Source: Microbacterium sp. RU1D (GTDB lineage Bacteria > Actinomycetota > Actinomycetes > Actinomycetales > Microbacteriaceae). From it: DNA of 64,000 bases. Positions 42,819-51,652 of this stretch are shown here, one piece after another. The position numbers were made by a program, and so were the translations under genes. The stretch covers positions 1-64,000 of the forward strand of contig NZ_FTPQ01000001.1 in NCBI RefSeq assembly GCF_900156435.1, in the 5' to 3' direction. Position 1 is the first letter of the stretch. Every line of letters begins with the position of its first letter. The notes under the pieces were generated by a model. It was not told the origin of the DNA. It saw only the letters and a list, made by a program, of their open reading frames with translations, and did no database searches.

Positions 42819-44584
42819 ACCCCCACCTCCTCGGCGAGCGCGGATGCCGCGACCTCCGGCGGGATCACCGGGAGCGGTCGGGAGCGGTCGGATGTCATGT
42901 CGGGCAGGCACGCGATGAGCGCGCGGGAGTAGGGGTGAGTCGCCTCCTCGCGGATGCGTTGTGCGTCGAGCTCCTCGACGACCGCGCCGTCCTTCATCAC
43001 GAGCACCCGGTCGCAGAAGGCGGAGACCAAGGCGATGTCGTGCGAGATGAACACGATCGCCGCTCCCGTGTCTCTCTGCGCGCGCCGCAGCACGCCCATC
43101 ACCTGGCGCTGCACCGTGACGTCGAGCGCCGTCGTCGGCTCGTCGGCGATGATGAGCTTCGGTCGGCCGGTGAGGGCCTGCCCGATCATGGCCCGCTGGC
43201 GCATGCCGCCGCTGAACTGGTGCGGGTACTGCGACAGTCGCCGCGCGGCATCCGCGATGCCCACCGCCTCGAGTGCGGCGGCGGCCTGCTCGCGTGCCTT
43301 CGTGCGCGACATCTTCAGGTGGACCTCGGGGACCTCGGTGAGCTGGCGGCCGATGGTCAGGGCCGGGTTGAGCGAGGTGAGCGGGTCTTGGAACACCATC
43401 CCCAGCTCCACGCCCAGCGTCGAACGGTCGGCCGCGCTCAGCGGCCGGGTCATGTCGATGCCGTCGAAGGTGTGCGCGGTCGTGGCGACACGCGCGTCAG
43501 GCCCGAGCAGTCCCGCGAGCGCCATCGCCGTGAGCGACTTGCCCGATCCTGACTCGCCGACGATGCCGACGACCTCGCCGGGAAGGACCCGCAGGCTCAC
43601 TCCCTTCACGCGCTCCACCTCGCCCCCGTCGGCCGAGGCGAAGGCCACGCGGAGGTCGGCGATCTCGGCGACCGGTTCGCCGGATGCAAGAGGCCGACGC
43701 GGTGTCGCGGCCACTCCTGCGCGGCGGGTGGGAGCGACTGCGCCCAGTGCCCGCCGGGCAACGGCACCCCGGCCGCCTCCGCGGGTGTCCGACAGCGCCT
43801 CGCTCACGAAGGTGAAGACCAGGCCCGCGAGAACCACCGCGATACCCGGGCCGATGGCGGCGAGCGGGTTGACGTAAATGCGCGTGATGCCGTCCTGCAG
43901 CAGACGCCCCCAGTCGTACTCGGGCGCTTGCACACCGAGCCCGAGGAACGACAGGCCCGCGAACGACAGCAGGGTGACGCTCGCGGTGGCCGCGGCGTTC
44001 ACGAAGAGCGGGTTGGCGATGTTGGGCAGGATGTGCCGGACCAGGATGCCGATCGGCCCGACGCCCACGACCCGCGCCGCGCGCACGTAGTCGCGGCCCG
44101 ACACCGAGGAGGCGAGGTTGTAGACGAGTCGGGCCATGAAGGGGATGCCGGAGATGCCGATCGCGAACATCGCGCTCATCGCGCTCGCCCCCCAGATCAC
44201 GGTGAAGAACAGCACCATGAGCAGCCACGGGAACGCCAGCAGGATGTCGAGCAGTCCGGTGGCCAGCCGCCGCACGTGGCGGGGCAGGATCACGGCGATG
44301 AGCCCGTAGGCGATGCCGCCGATGGTCGACACCACGGTCGCCCCGAGGGTGAGCAGGATCGACACGCGCGCCGCGACGAGGACGCGCGAGAAGATGTCCC
44401 GGCCCAGGTCGTCGGTGCCGAACGGGTGCGCGAAGCTGGGCGCGAGCAGGCGATCGGGCACGTTCGACGTCTCGGCCGCGGCGAGGAAGAGCACCGGCCC
44501 CGCGATCGTGAGGAAGAGGAAGAGCAGTACGCCGACGGCGGCGGTGATGCCCGCGGGGGACAGCAGACGGGAGCGCCAGGTCAC
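42815..44584 (-). CDS. Fused DppC-like permease and DppD-like ATPase
   Basis: 589-aa two-domain protein. Residues 1-270 or so are a DppC-type permease: HPFGTDDLGRDIFSRVLVAARVSI, then helices and the EAA-like loop YVRAARVVGVGPIGILVRHILPN, ending near FVSEALSDTRGGGR. After a linker rich in Arg/Ala, residues 300-589 form an ATPase: Walker A GESGSGKSLT, QDPLTSLNPALTIGRQL, signature FSGGMRQRAMIGQAL, Walker B LIIADEPTTALD, and a C-terminal HPYSRALIACLPD typical of DppD. Such fusions occur in actinobacteria and fix the permease:ATPase ratio. The reading frame is continuous. ATG at 44584, three bases downstream of the first permease stop. Confidence 0.93.
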   Translation of the reverse strand: MTWRSRLLSPAGITAAVGVLLFLFLTIAGPVLFLAAAETSNVPDRLLAPSFAHPFGTDDLGRDIFSRVLVAARVSILLTLGATVVSTIGGIAYGLIAVILPRHVRRLATGLLDILLAFPWLLMVLFFTVIWGASAMSAMFAIGISGIPFMARLVYNLASSVSGRDYVRAARVVGVGPIGILVRHILPNIANPLFVNAAATASVTLLSFAGLSFLGLGVQAPEYDWGRLLQDGITRIYVNPLAAIGPGIAVVLAGLVFTFVSEALSDTRGGGRGAVARRALGAVAPTRRAGVAATPRRPLASGEPVAEIADLRVAFASADGGEVERVKGVSLRVLPGEVVGIVGESGSGKSLTAMALAGLLGPDARVATTAHTFDGIDMTRPLSAADRSTLGVELGMVFQDPLTSLNPALTIGRQLTEVPEVHLKMSRTKAREQAAAALEAVGIADAARRLSQYPHQFSGGMRQRAMIGQALTGRPKLIIADEPTTALDVTVQRQVMGVLRRAQRDTGAAIVFISHDIALVSAFCDRVLVMKDGAVVEELDAQRIREEATHPYSRALIACLPDMTSDRSRPLPVIPPEVAASALAEEVGV

Positions 44585-44587
44585 GGG

Positions 44588-45631
44588 TCAGCCCTCCGTG
44601 ATCGAGGACCGCGGGTCGACGGTCACGAGGATGAGATCGACGAGGAGGTTCACGCCGAGGATGATGAGGGCGTACACGATCACGAGCCCCTGCACGATCG
44701 GGTAGTCCTTGGCCCCGACCGCGGGCACCATGACCCCGCCCATGCCGGGGATCGCGAACACCGTTTCGATGAGCACCGTGCCGGCGATCATCCCGCTCAA
44801 CAGCAGACCGCTCACCGTGAGCGAGGCGGTGATGATGTTCGGCAACGCGTGACGCAGGTAGACGAGGCGACCGGGGAGGCGCTTCGCACGGGCGGTGGTC
44901 ATGTACGTGGCACCGAGCACGCCCGACATCTCCACCTGCACGATGCGGGCCAGGTAGGCCATGGGGCCGAGAGCGAGCGCCAGCACGGGGAGAACGGCAT
45001 CCTGGGGCGTGCCCCATCCGGCCGCGGGCAGCCATCTCAGCTGCACCGCGAAGAGGGCGATGAGCCCGACGGCCAGCAGGAAGCCGGGGACCGCGATGAG
45101 CATGCCGAGGACTCCCGAGATGGCGGCGTCGGCCACCCTCCGGCCGGGACGCTGGAGGGCGACGGCCGCGCCGATGCCGAGCGGCACCGCGGCGAACAGG
45201 GCGACGAGGAAGCTCAGCACGCCGAGGGTGACGGTCGCCGGGAAGCGCTGCCCGATCGTCTCGGCGACCGAGCGACCGGTGCGGATGGATTCGCCGAAGT
45301 CGCCCCGCAGGAGATTCGCGACGTAATCCAGGAACTGCACCGGGATCGGCTTGTCGAGACCGAGCTCCGCGCGGGTCGCGGCGACGAGCTCGGGTGAGGC
45401 CTGAATGCCCAGGGCCGCTCGCACGGGGTCGCCCGGCACGAGGTGCACGAGGAAGAACGAGGCCACGACCACCACCACGAGCGAGACGAGGAGCCGACCG
45501 AGGCGGCGCAGGAGGAAGGTCGCTCGGGGGGACAGCCGGGGGGCGGGCGCGCGCCCCTCCGCCCGCACCGCGAGGGCCGCGGTGGGGGCGCCGGCCAGGT
45601 CGGCGACGGCGGGCGGAGGGGTCGCGGTCAT
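44588..45631 (-). CDS. Peptide-type ABC transporter permease (DppB-like)
   Basis: 347 aa. A long cytoplasmic N-terminus of about 40 residues precedes helix 1 (LGRLLVSLVVVVVASFFLVHLVPGDPV). The DppB hallmarks follow: ATRAELGLDKPIPVQFLDYVANLLRGDFGESIRTGRSVAETI, the loop YMTTARAKRLPGRLVYLRHALPN, and IETVFAIPGMGGVMVPAVGAKDYPIVQG near the end. It pairs with the DppC-like domain of the downstream fusion protein. One base separates its ATG (45631) from the stop of the binding protein. Confidence 0.93.
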   Translation of the reverse strand: MTATPPPAVADLAGAPTAALAVRAEGRAPAPRLSPRATFLLRRLGRLLVSLVVVVVASFFLVHLVPGDPVRAALGIQASPELVAATRAELGLDKPIPVQFLDYVANLLRGDFGESIRTGRSVAETIGQRFPATVTLGVLSFLVALFAAVPLGIGAAVALQRPGRRVADAAISGVLGMLIAVPGFLLAVGLIALFAVQLRWLPAAGWGTPQDAVLPVLALALGPMAYLARIVQVEMSGVLGATYMTTARAKRLPGRLVYLRHALPNIITASLTVSGLLLSGMIAGTVLIETVFAIPGMGGVMVPAVGAKDYPIVQGLVIVYALIILGVNLLVDLILVTVDPRSSITEG

Positions 45632-45632
45632 G

Positions 45633-47219
45633 TCAGCCCTGCATCCGGATCGAGGTCGGGTTGAGGAAGTTGGGCTGCTCGAAGGTCGCGCCGCTCATGT
45701 AGTTCGGCAGGATGTTGTCGATCACCGGGAAGGTGTCGAACCGATCGATCAGCTCCTTCTCGGCCTGCTGCCAGAGCCCGCAGGCGGCGTCCGGTGTGGC
45801 GGTCTTCGCCTGCGCGGCGAGGGCGTTGTACTCCGGGTTGTCGACGAACATGAAGTTCAGCCCGCCCTGGTCGGGGGTCGCGCCGCCGAAGAACAGGTCG
45901 AGCACGACGGGGCTGCCGGGGGCGATCTGCACCCAGCCGGTGTCCCAGTCGAAGCTCGTGTAGAGCTGATCCGACCAGGCGGCGGCATCGTTGGCCGACA
46001 GTTCGGTGACGACGCCGAGCTTGTCCCAGGTCTCCTTGACGAGCTCGGCAGCGGGGGCGTGCGAAGCGGTCGGCGCGTCGTAGATGAACTTCACCGTCAA
46101 CGGCTGGCCGTTCTTCTGACGGATGCCGTCGGAGCCGAGGGTCCAGCCGGCCTCGTCGAGCAGTTCCCCGGCGCGGTCGAGATCGGTGGCCGGCAGCGAC
46201 CAGCTGGGCGGGTCCTGCACGCACAGCAGGGGCGTCTTCATGACGAGGCCGCTGGAGGGCAGGCCCGTCGCCCCGGCGATGACCGGCCCGACCTCGTCGC
46301 GGTTGATCGCGGTCGACAGCGCCTCGCGCACGAGCGGGTCGGAGAACGGCCGGCCCTCGCGCTCGTTGAAGAGGATCTGACCGACGGGGTTGCGCACGCC
46401 CGTGTACTCGATGCCCGCGCCCTCGAGACGGTCCTGGTCGGGGCCTGTGACCACGCCGGTGTTCAGCTCGCCCGAGAGCAGCAGGTTGGTCACCGTGCTC
46501 TGGTCTGAGACGATGCGGGTCTCGATCGTGTCCGGCAGGCCCTCGGTGTCGCCGGTGACGCCGTACGGGCCCCAGGTGTACCCGTCGCGCTTGGTGAAGA
46601 TGTACGCGTCGCCGGGGCGGGCCTCGCTGAGCTGGAACAGGCCGGTGCCATCGGTGGTGTCGGACAGCGAGGCGATGTCGGCGAGCCCCGCGTCGCAGAC
46701 CATCATGATCGAGCCGAGGTTGATCGACAGGAACGGGTCGTTGACGGTGCTGGTGACCGTGACGACGTTGCCCTCGGCCGTCGCAGAGACGGCCTCGGTG
46801 ATGACGGTGCCGTACGAGAAAGTCGCGTTGGCCGGGTCGGCGTTGTAGTTGAGGTTATCGGCCACAGTCTGCCCGGTGAACGGCGAGCCGTCCGCGCAGG
46901 TGATGCCGTCTTTCAGGGTGAACGTGGCCGAGGTGCCCTCGTCGGTCCAGCTCTCGGCGAGCCACGGCTCGTAGTCGCCGTCGGGGGTGACGTAGATGAG
47001 CGACTCGTAGGCGATCGTGACGACGTCGAAGGTGTCGGGCGAGACCGTCTTCATCGGGTCGAGGTCGCCCGGATCATCGCTGATCGCCTTGACGAACGTG
47101 CCGCCCGAGACGACCGAGCCCCCACCTCCCCCGTTGTCGGACGGCGCGGCGCACGACGCCAGTGTCAGTGCGAGGAGGGCGACCCCGGCGGCCGCCGGGA
47201 CGAGGGTGCTGCGTTTCAT
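45633..47219 (-). CDS. Peptide-type ABC transporter solute-binding lipoprotein (family 5)
   Basis: 528-aa SBP_bac_5 protein. Signal peptide with lipobox LASC (lipidated Cys23), then a glycine-rich linker. The mature part has YESLIYVTPDGDYEPWLAESWTDEGTSATFTLKDGITCADGSPFTGQTVADNLNY, the standard family 5 opening, and FNEREGRPFSDPLVREALSTAINRDEV in the middle. Two cysteines late in the protein (LLCVQD, DAACGLW) may form a disulfide. It delivers a peptide, opine, acyl-amino acid or similar solute to the DppB/DppC-like channel. ATG at 47219. Confidence 0.92.
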   Translation of the reverse strand: MKRSTLVPAAAGVALLALTLASCAAPSDNGGGGGSVVSGGTFVKAISDDPGDLDPMKTVSPDTFDVVTIAYESLIYVTPDGDYEPWLAESWTDEGTSATFTLKDGITCADGSPFTGQTVADNLNYNADPANATFSYGTVITEAVSATAEGNVVTVTSTVNDPFLSINLGSIMMVCDAGLADIASLSDTTDGTGLFQLSEARPGDAYIFTKRDGYTWGPYGVTGDTEGLPDTIETRIVSDQSTVTNLLLSGELNTGVVTGPDQDRLEGAGIEYTGVRNPVGQILFNEREGRPFSDPLVREALSTAINRDEVGPVIAGATGLPSSGLVMKTPLLCVQDPPSWSLPATDLDRAGELLDEAGWTLGSDGIRQKNGQPLTVKFIYDAPTASHAPAAELVKETWDKLGVVTELSANDAAAWSDQLYTSFDWDTGWVQIAPGSPVVLDLFFGGATPDQGGLNFMFVDNPEYNALAAQAKTATPDAACGLWQQAEKELIDRFDTFPVIDNILPNYMSGATFEQPNFLNPTSIRMQG

Positions 47220-47303
47220 GGCCTTGCTCCTAGATTCGGGTGAAGCGTCAGTGGTGCCAGACGTGGTGCTCGAGGGATGGTGCGGGTGGGGTGGTGCGGT
47301 GCG

Positions 47304-48884
47304 TCAGCGCGCGGGGATGGGCGCGGCGAGGTGGCTCAGGGGGCCGGCGGCTTTCACCGACACCTTGAGGGTGGGACGGGCCGTGTAGGACAGAGACGTC
47401 TCGAGGACGTCGACGATCTCGACCGCGAGGGGATCGGCCCCCGCCTGGATGGCCTTGGCGATCGCCGCTTCCGAGGCGGCCGCGATCGCGGCATCCCGGT
47501 CGTCGGCGTCGGAGATCTGCTCGGCGCGGCCGCCCGCGAGGGAGATGGCCGCACCGACCGCGTTCGCGACGTCGGCCCGATCGGGGCGCAGGACGTCAGC
47601 GGCTCCCGGCAGGTCGTCGGGGACGAGGAGGGCGCCGCCGCCCACGACGACGAGGGGGAGGTCGACCCGACCGAGCGACAGGCGCTCGACGGCTTCCTCG
47701 ATGCGCTCATGGGCGCGGGCGAGGGCTCGACTCAGCAGGTCGCGCTGGCCCGACGACAGCGTCGGCAGTGAACGACCCGGGATGCCGTGACCGGCCGCCG
47801 CCGCAGCGTCGGTGAGGGTCGCGGTGGAGCCGCCGAAGAGCAGACCCTCCTCGGCGATGCGGTAGCCGACCGAGCGGGGGCCGACGGCGCCCGTGCGCGG
47901 GTCGACGACCGTGCCGCCGCCGATGCCGAGGCTGAGGATGTCGGGCATGCGGAAGTTCGTGCGCACGCCGCCGATATCGCGCGGGAGCGTGGACTCGCGG
48001 GGGAATCCGTCGACGAGCACGCCGAGGTCGCTGGTGGTACCGCCGACGTCGACGACGATGGCGTTCTGCGCTCCAGAGAGGAACGCCGCGCCGCGGATGG
48101 AGTTCGCCGGCCCCGAGCCGATGGTCAGCACGGGGTAGCGCACGGCGTAGTCGAGCGACATGAGCGTGCCGTCGTTCTGAGCGAAGAACGACGCGACGTC
48201 GAGCCCCTCCTCGGCGACGACGTCGACGAGTGCGCGCGTGACATCGCTCGCCACCCCCCGCAGGGCGGCGTTCAGGACCGTGGCGTGCTCGCGCTCGAGG
48301 AGCCCGTCGGGGCCGATGTCCTGGCTGAGGAACACCGGGACCGCCTCGCCGAGGTGGTCGTGCACGAGTTGCTCGACCTCGCGCTCCTGCTCGGGGGAGG
48401 ACGGGCTGAAGATGCCGCAGACGGCGACGCTGTCGAAGCCGCTGCCCAGACCGTCGAGAAAGCGACGGATGCCGTCGCGGTCGAGCGGGGAGATGGGCGT
48501 GCCGTCGACCATGTGCCCGCCGCCGAGCATGGCCGCACCGGCCAGGACCTGGTCGCTGAGATCGTCGGGCCATCCTGTGAGCGGGGGCCACTCGGTCGCG
48601 GCCGGTGCGCCGAGGCGCACGAGCGCGACCCGGTCGAGCCCGCGGCGCGCGACGATCGCATTGGTGGCGTGCGTCGTGCCGAGCATCACGCGCGACACGC
48701 GGTCGCGGTCCTCGCCGAGCTGCGCGAGCACCGCGGCGATTGCCGCCCGGATGCCTCCGATGACGTCGGCCGTCGTGGGCTGCTTCGTCCAGGCGATGAC
48801 CGAGCCGGTGGCATCCACCACGACAGCGTCGGTGTTGGTGCCACCGACGTCGACGCCGATGGACAGGTCGCGAACGGCGCTCAT
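47304..48884 (-). CDS. Hydantoinase/oxoprolinase-family protein (HyuA-like)
   Basis: 526 aa. The N-terminal actin-like ATPase signature reads IGVDVGGTNTDAVVVDATG, followed by RVMLGTTHATNAIVARRGLDRVALV. The central catalytic region has NAIVVDVGGTTSDLGVLVDGFPRESTLPRDIGGVRTNFRMPDILSLGIGGGTVVD and LPLVVVGGGALLVPDDLPG. It is shorter than ATP-dependent hydantoinase A subunits (about 650-700 aa) because the C-terminal region is reduced, and no HyuB partner gene is present. It should use ATP to open a cyclic amide such as a hydantoin or lactam, but the pairing with DUF917 leaves the substrate open. ATG at 48884 overlaps the DUF917 stop (ATGA). Confidence 0.87.
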   Translation of the reverse strand: MSAVRDLSIGVDVGGTNTDAVVVDATGSVIAWTKQPTTADVIGGIRAAIAAVLAQLGEDRDRVSRVMLGTTHATNAIVARRGLDRVALVRLGAPAATEWPPLTGWPDDLSDQVLAGAAMLGGGHMVDGTPISPLDRDGIRRFLDGLGSGFDSVAVCGIFSPSSPEQEREVEQLVHDHLGEAVPVFLSQDIGPDGLLEREHATVLNAALRGVASDVTRALVDVVAEEGLDVASFFAQNDGTLMSLDYAVRYPVLTIGSGPANSIRGAAFLSGAQNAIVVDVGGTTSDLGVLVDGFPRESTLPRDIGGVRTNFRMPDILSLGIGGGTVVDPRTGAVGPRSVGYRIAEEGLLFGGSTATLTDAAAAAGHGIPGRSLPTLSSGQRDLLSRALARAHERIEEAVERLSLGRVDLPLVVVGGGALLVPDDLPGAADVLRPDRADVANAVGAAISLAGGRAEQISDADDRDAAIAAASEAAIAKAIQAGADPLAVEIVDVLETSLSYTARPTLKVSVKAAGPLSHLAAPIPAR

Positions 48885-49993
48885 CGCGCGTCCTTCCGTT
48901 CGAAGGGGACGTAGGGCAGGTCGTAGCCGAAGGCGCGGGGGCCGGCGAGTTCGAGGCCGCGCTCGGTGCGCCACAGCGGGTCGCACGCCCACGCGAGCAC
49001 GGACACGCGCTGGCCGTACCGGAGCATTTCGGTGGAGATCGCGTGGCCCGTCTCGAGGTCGACGACCGTGATGAGATCGGGCACCGTGGCCAGGACTTCG
49101 CCGTCTTCCAGGACGACGAGGTTCTCGTTGCGCAGCTCGACGCGCTGCAGACGCCCGCGGTCGTCGCCGATGCCGGCGATCGTGATGGAGCCGCGGACGA
49201 AACCGCCCTCGGTACGCCGCGAGACGTCGACGATCTTGCCGGTGATGAGCACGTCGGCGTCGAGCTCCGCCGCGACGGCCGTCACCGGGTCGGTGGCCCC
49301 GAGGAGCGCGTGACCGACGCGGATCGCGGTGCTGATCGTGCCCGGGATGACGGCCCCCGGGGCCGTCTCGGCGGTGAGCAGGTAGTGCGCGCCGAGGCAG
49401 ATGCCGCCGGCGGCGACAGTGACCGCGCGGGCATGCCGCTCGAGCCACCCGAGGTCGACGGTGCGCAGGGTGACGACGTTTCCGACGACGTCGCTCAGCA
49501 CGGCGAAGTCGCACGGCACCCCGGCGACATTCGTGGAGATCATGGTCGCCTCGGGGAACGCGCGGCCCATGCCGTCGGCATCCAGCAGCGCGACGCCGAG
49601 GCGGGCGGCCCAGCCGGCCGGCGAGACGCCGTTGCTGCCGCCGATTTCGGCGGGCATGATCGCGGTGATCGTGCGCCCCGCGACACGCTCGGCCTCTTGC
49701 AGCAGCGTCTCGATCTGCTGCACCGACGAGAGCATCTCGATGCCGACCGTCGGGGCACCGATACCGCTCATCATGATGACCGCATCGTCGGGCCCGAGGT
49801 CGTCGACCGAGAGCAGTCGCACCGGGCCGTGCTCGCGGATGGCGCGCTCGGTGGTGAGCTGCGAGGTGTACACCGCCCCGCCGCCGCCGGTGCCGAAGAT
49901 CGCGGCTCCCGCGGCGAGGGCGGCGATGTCGTCGGCCGTGACGTGCTCGGGGGCGCGGACCGCGGTCGGCGGGGCGAGGGACGGGGATGCCAT
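48881..49993 (-). CDS. DUF917-family protein
   Basis: 370-aa protein of the DUF917 family, recognised by DDIAALAAGAAIFGTGGGGAVYTSQL at the start, DDAVIMMSGIGAPTVGIEML, GRTITAIMPAEIGGSNGVSPAGWAARLGVALLDADGMGRAFPEATM, and a C-terminal beta-rich part (ITGKIVDVSRRTEGGFVRGSI, GRLQRVELRNENLVVLEDGEVLATVPDLI). The family is usually found beside HyuA-like genes, as here, and its biochemical role is not established to my knowledge. It is the first gene of the minus-strand unit and lies back to back with a PucR-type regulator. ATG at 49993. Confidence 0.88.
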   Translation of the reverse strand: MASPSLAPPTAVRAPEHVTADDIAALAAGAAIFGTGGGGAVYTSQLTTERAIREHGPVRLLSVDDLGPDDAVIMMSGIGAPTVGIEMLSSVQQIETLLQEAERVAGRTITAIMPAEIGGSNGVSPAGWAARLGVALLDADGMGRAFPEATMISTNVAGVPCDFAVLSDVVGNVVTLRTVDLGWLERHARAVTVAAGGICLGAHYLLTAETAPGAVIPGTISTAIRVGHALLGATDPVTAVAAELDADVLITGKIVDVSRRTEGGFVRGSITIAGIGDDRGRLQRVELRNENLVVLEDGEVLATVPDLITVVDLETGHAISTEMLRYGQRVSVLAWACDPLWRTERGLELAGPRAFGYDLPYVPFERKDAR

Positions 49994-50024
49994 GACACGA
50001 CCCTAGGCAGCACTTCCCCGGCCG

Positions 50025-50062
50025 ACAATGTGGTGAGCGGACAGGGAATCGGCGTACATTGT
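50025..50062. promoter_or_regulatory. Spaced inverted repeat in divergent promoter region
   Basis: ACAATGT (50025-50031) and ACATTGT (50056-50062) are perfect 7-bp inverted repeats 24 bases apart in the 67-bp gap between the DUF917 gene and the divergent PucR-type regulator. Spaced half-sites of this kind fit a dimeric regulator controlling both directions. The right half overlaps the regulator's own start codon. Confidence 0.4.
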
Positions 50063-51551
50063 GCTGGTGGCACAGCTCACCACCGCGGACCTTCTCATAC
50101 AGGCCGAGCGCCTCGGCGTCGATCACGTCGCCGGTCCTCGAGCGGGCGCCGTGATCGAGCGCGTCGACGTCACCGCCATGGCGGAGCTGCCCGCCCTCCC
50201 GGCGGGGACGCTCGCCGTCATCGGCGGAGACGACCCGCCCGCCTCGTACCTCGTCGACGTCGCCCTCCGGCAGGCGAGCGCCCGGGGTCTCGCGGGCCTG
50301 GTGATGCCGGTCGGCTTCGCGCCCGCCGAGACCGCGAGAGTGCTCGCCGAACGCGGGGGCGTGCCCGTGCTCGCGTCGCGCGCGGCGCGCGCCCCCGACC
50401 TCGCCGTCACGATCGACCGCGTCATCAGCGGCGGTGCCGCGGAGTCGATGACGCGGGCAGCGTTCGCGGTCGAGAAGGCGACGGCTGCGGCGTCGGCCGA
50501 CGGGTCCGACGCCGTGGCCGCCATCCTCGACGCTGCCGGTACCGCGCTGGGCGTGCGCGTGCGCGTGCAAGACGATCCATCGACGTCGTGGACGGACGCC
50601 GACGCCGTCTTCGCCGGGGAGGTGCCCATCGGCCGCCTCATCGCCGAGACCTCCGATCCTGCGGCGATGGTGGCGCTGCCCGTCGTCGCGTCCCTCGTGT
50701 CGCGGGCCATGCAGAGGAACCTGCGCGATCGCTTCGCACCGAACCAGTCCCGCGCCGACCTCATCGTCGAGCTGATCCTCGCGGAGGCCGGTCGCGTCGA
50801 CGGCTTCGTCGCGCCCGCCGCGCGGCTCGGCCTCCCGCTGCAGCTGTCGCACGCGGTGGCCTGGATGCGGCCGCAGCACCGCGTCGACGCGGGGCTGCGC
50901 GCACCGCGTTTCGTGGAGGCGGCCCTGGAGCTGTTCACGTTGCAGCTCATCGAGGATCGCGCTGAGCTCTGGCACGTCGCTTTCCTGCAGGACGACGTCA
51001 TCCTCGTCAGCAGCGAGGACCACGGCGCCGGCGATCACCAACGGCGCCTGCGCGACGTGATCGTGCGCGTTCAGGAGCAGGCGCGTCGGCTGGCGGGCGA
51101 CGACTGGACGTACACGGTGGGCCTCGGGACGCCTCAGACGGGTGCCGCAGGGCTCCGACAGTCTGCCGCCGAGGCGCGCGTCGCCGCCGATTCGGCGATC
51201 GCGGCCGGACGACTGGGTGCCATCGAGCTCACCGATGTGACGGGGCTGCGGCGCCTGCTGCTCGACTTCTACGCCTCGCCGGTCAGCCGCAACCTGCTCG
51301 ACGACCTCCTGCATCCGCTCGACGCGCTCGGCGCGGAGCGATCGGCCACCGCCGTGCGCACGTTGCTGTCGTACCTCGGCAACCGCAATTCCCTGGCCCA
51401 GGCCGGACGCGAGCTGAACCTGCACCCGAACGCCGTGGGATACCGCATCCGCCGCGTGCGCGAACTGCTCGACGTCGACCTCGACGACCCCGACACCCGC
51501 TTCGCCGTCGAACTGGCCTGCCGCGTGCGGCTCATCGGGTCGAGACGCTGA
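50061..51551 (+). CDS. PucR-family transcriptional regulator
   Basis: 496 aa. The N-terminal PucR ligand domain (about 1-140) includes TTADLLIQAERLGVDHVAGP and RGLAGLVMPVGFAPAETARVLAERGGVPVL. A middle GGDEF-like region follows (SHAVAWMRPQHRVDAGL, TYTVGLGTPQTGAAGLRQSAAEARVAADSA). The C-terminal HTH_30 reads ATAVRTLLSYLGNRNSLAQAGRELNLHPNAVGYRIRRVRELLDVDLDDPDTRF, the canonical PucR ending. It faces the DUF917/HyuA genes and probably activates them in response to their substrate. I use the GTG at 50061, with no strong ribosome site visible. Confidence 0.9.
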   Translation: MLVAQLTTADLLIQAERLGVDHVAGPRAGAVIERVDVTAMAELPALPAGTLAVIGGDDPPASYLVDVALRQASARGLAGLVMPVGFAPAETARVLAERGGVPVLASRAARAPDLAVTIDRVISGGAAESMTRAAFAVEKATAAASADGSDAVAAILDAAGTALGVRVRVQDDPSTSWTDADAVFAGEVPIGRLIAETSDPAAMVALPVVASLVSRAMQRNLRDRFAPNQSRADLIVELILAEAGRVDGFVAPAARLGLPLQLSHAVAWMRPQHRVDAGLRAPRFVEAALELFTLQLIEDRAELWHVAFLQDDVILVSSEDHGAGDHQRRLRDVIVRVQEQARRLAGDDWTYTVGLGTPQTGAAGLRQSAAEARVAADSAIAAGRLGAIELTDVTGLRRLLLDFYASPVSRNLLDDLLHPLDALGAERSATAVRTLLSYLGNRNSLAQAGRELNLHPNAVGYRIRRVRELLDVDLDDPDTRFAVELACRVRLIGSRR

Positions 51552-51638
51552 GGTCCTCGCGCGCGACGTGTGCCGGTGGCACAGATCGCCCCGTCGATCC
51601 TGTGCTCTGAGGACGATGAGCCGCGATCACGCTCCGGG

Positions 51639-51652
51639 TAGCGTCGAAAGCA
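51639..51652 (+). promoter_or_regulatory. Leaderless promoter of the PPOX-type flavoprotein gene
   Basis: TAGCGT at 51639-51644 followed by seven bases and the ATG at 51652. The hexamer and spacing almost duplicate the arrangement at 20910. No ribosome-binding site is needed if transcription starts at the ATG. Confidence 0.45.

Noticed and set aside
49994..51425. Continuous minus-strand frame extending the HyuA-like gene upstream to 51425
   Set aside because: The upstream part is antisense to the PucR-type regulator and in a different frame from DUF917. The actin-like ATPase start at 48884 with ATGA overlap is the real beginning.
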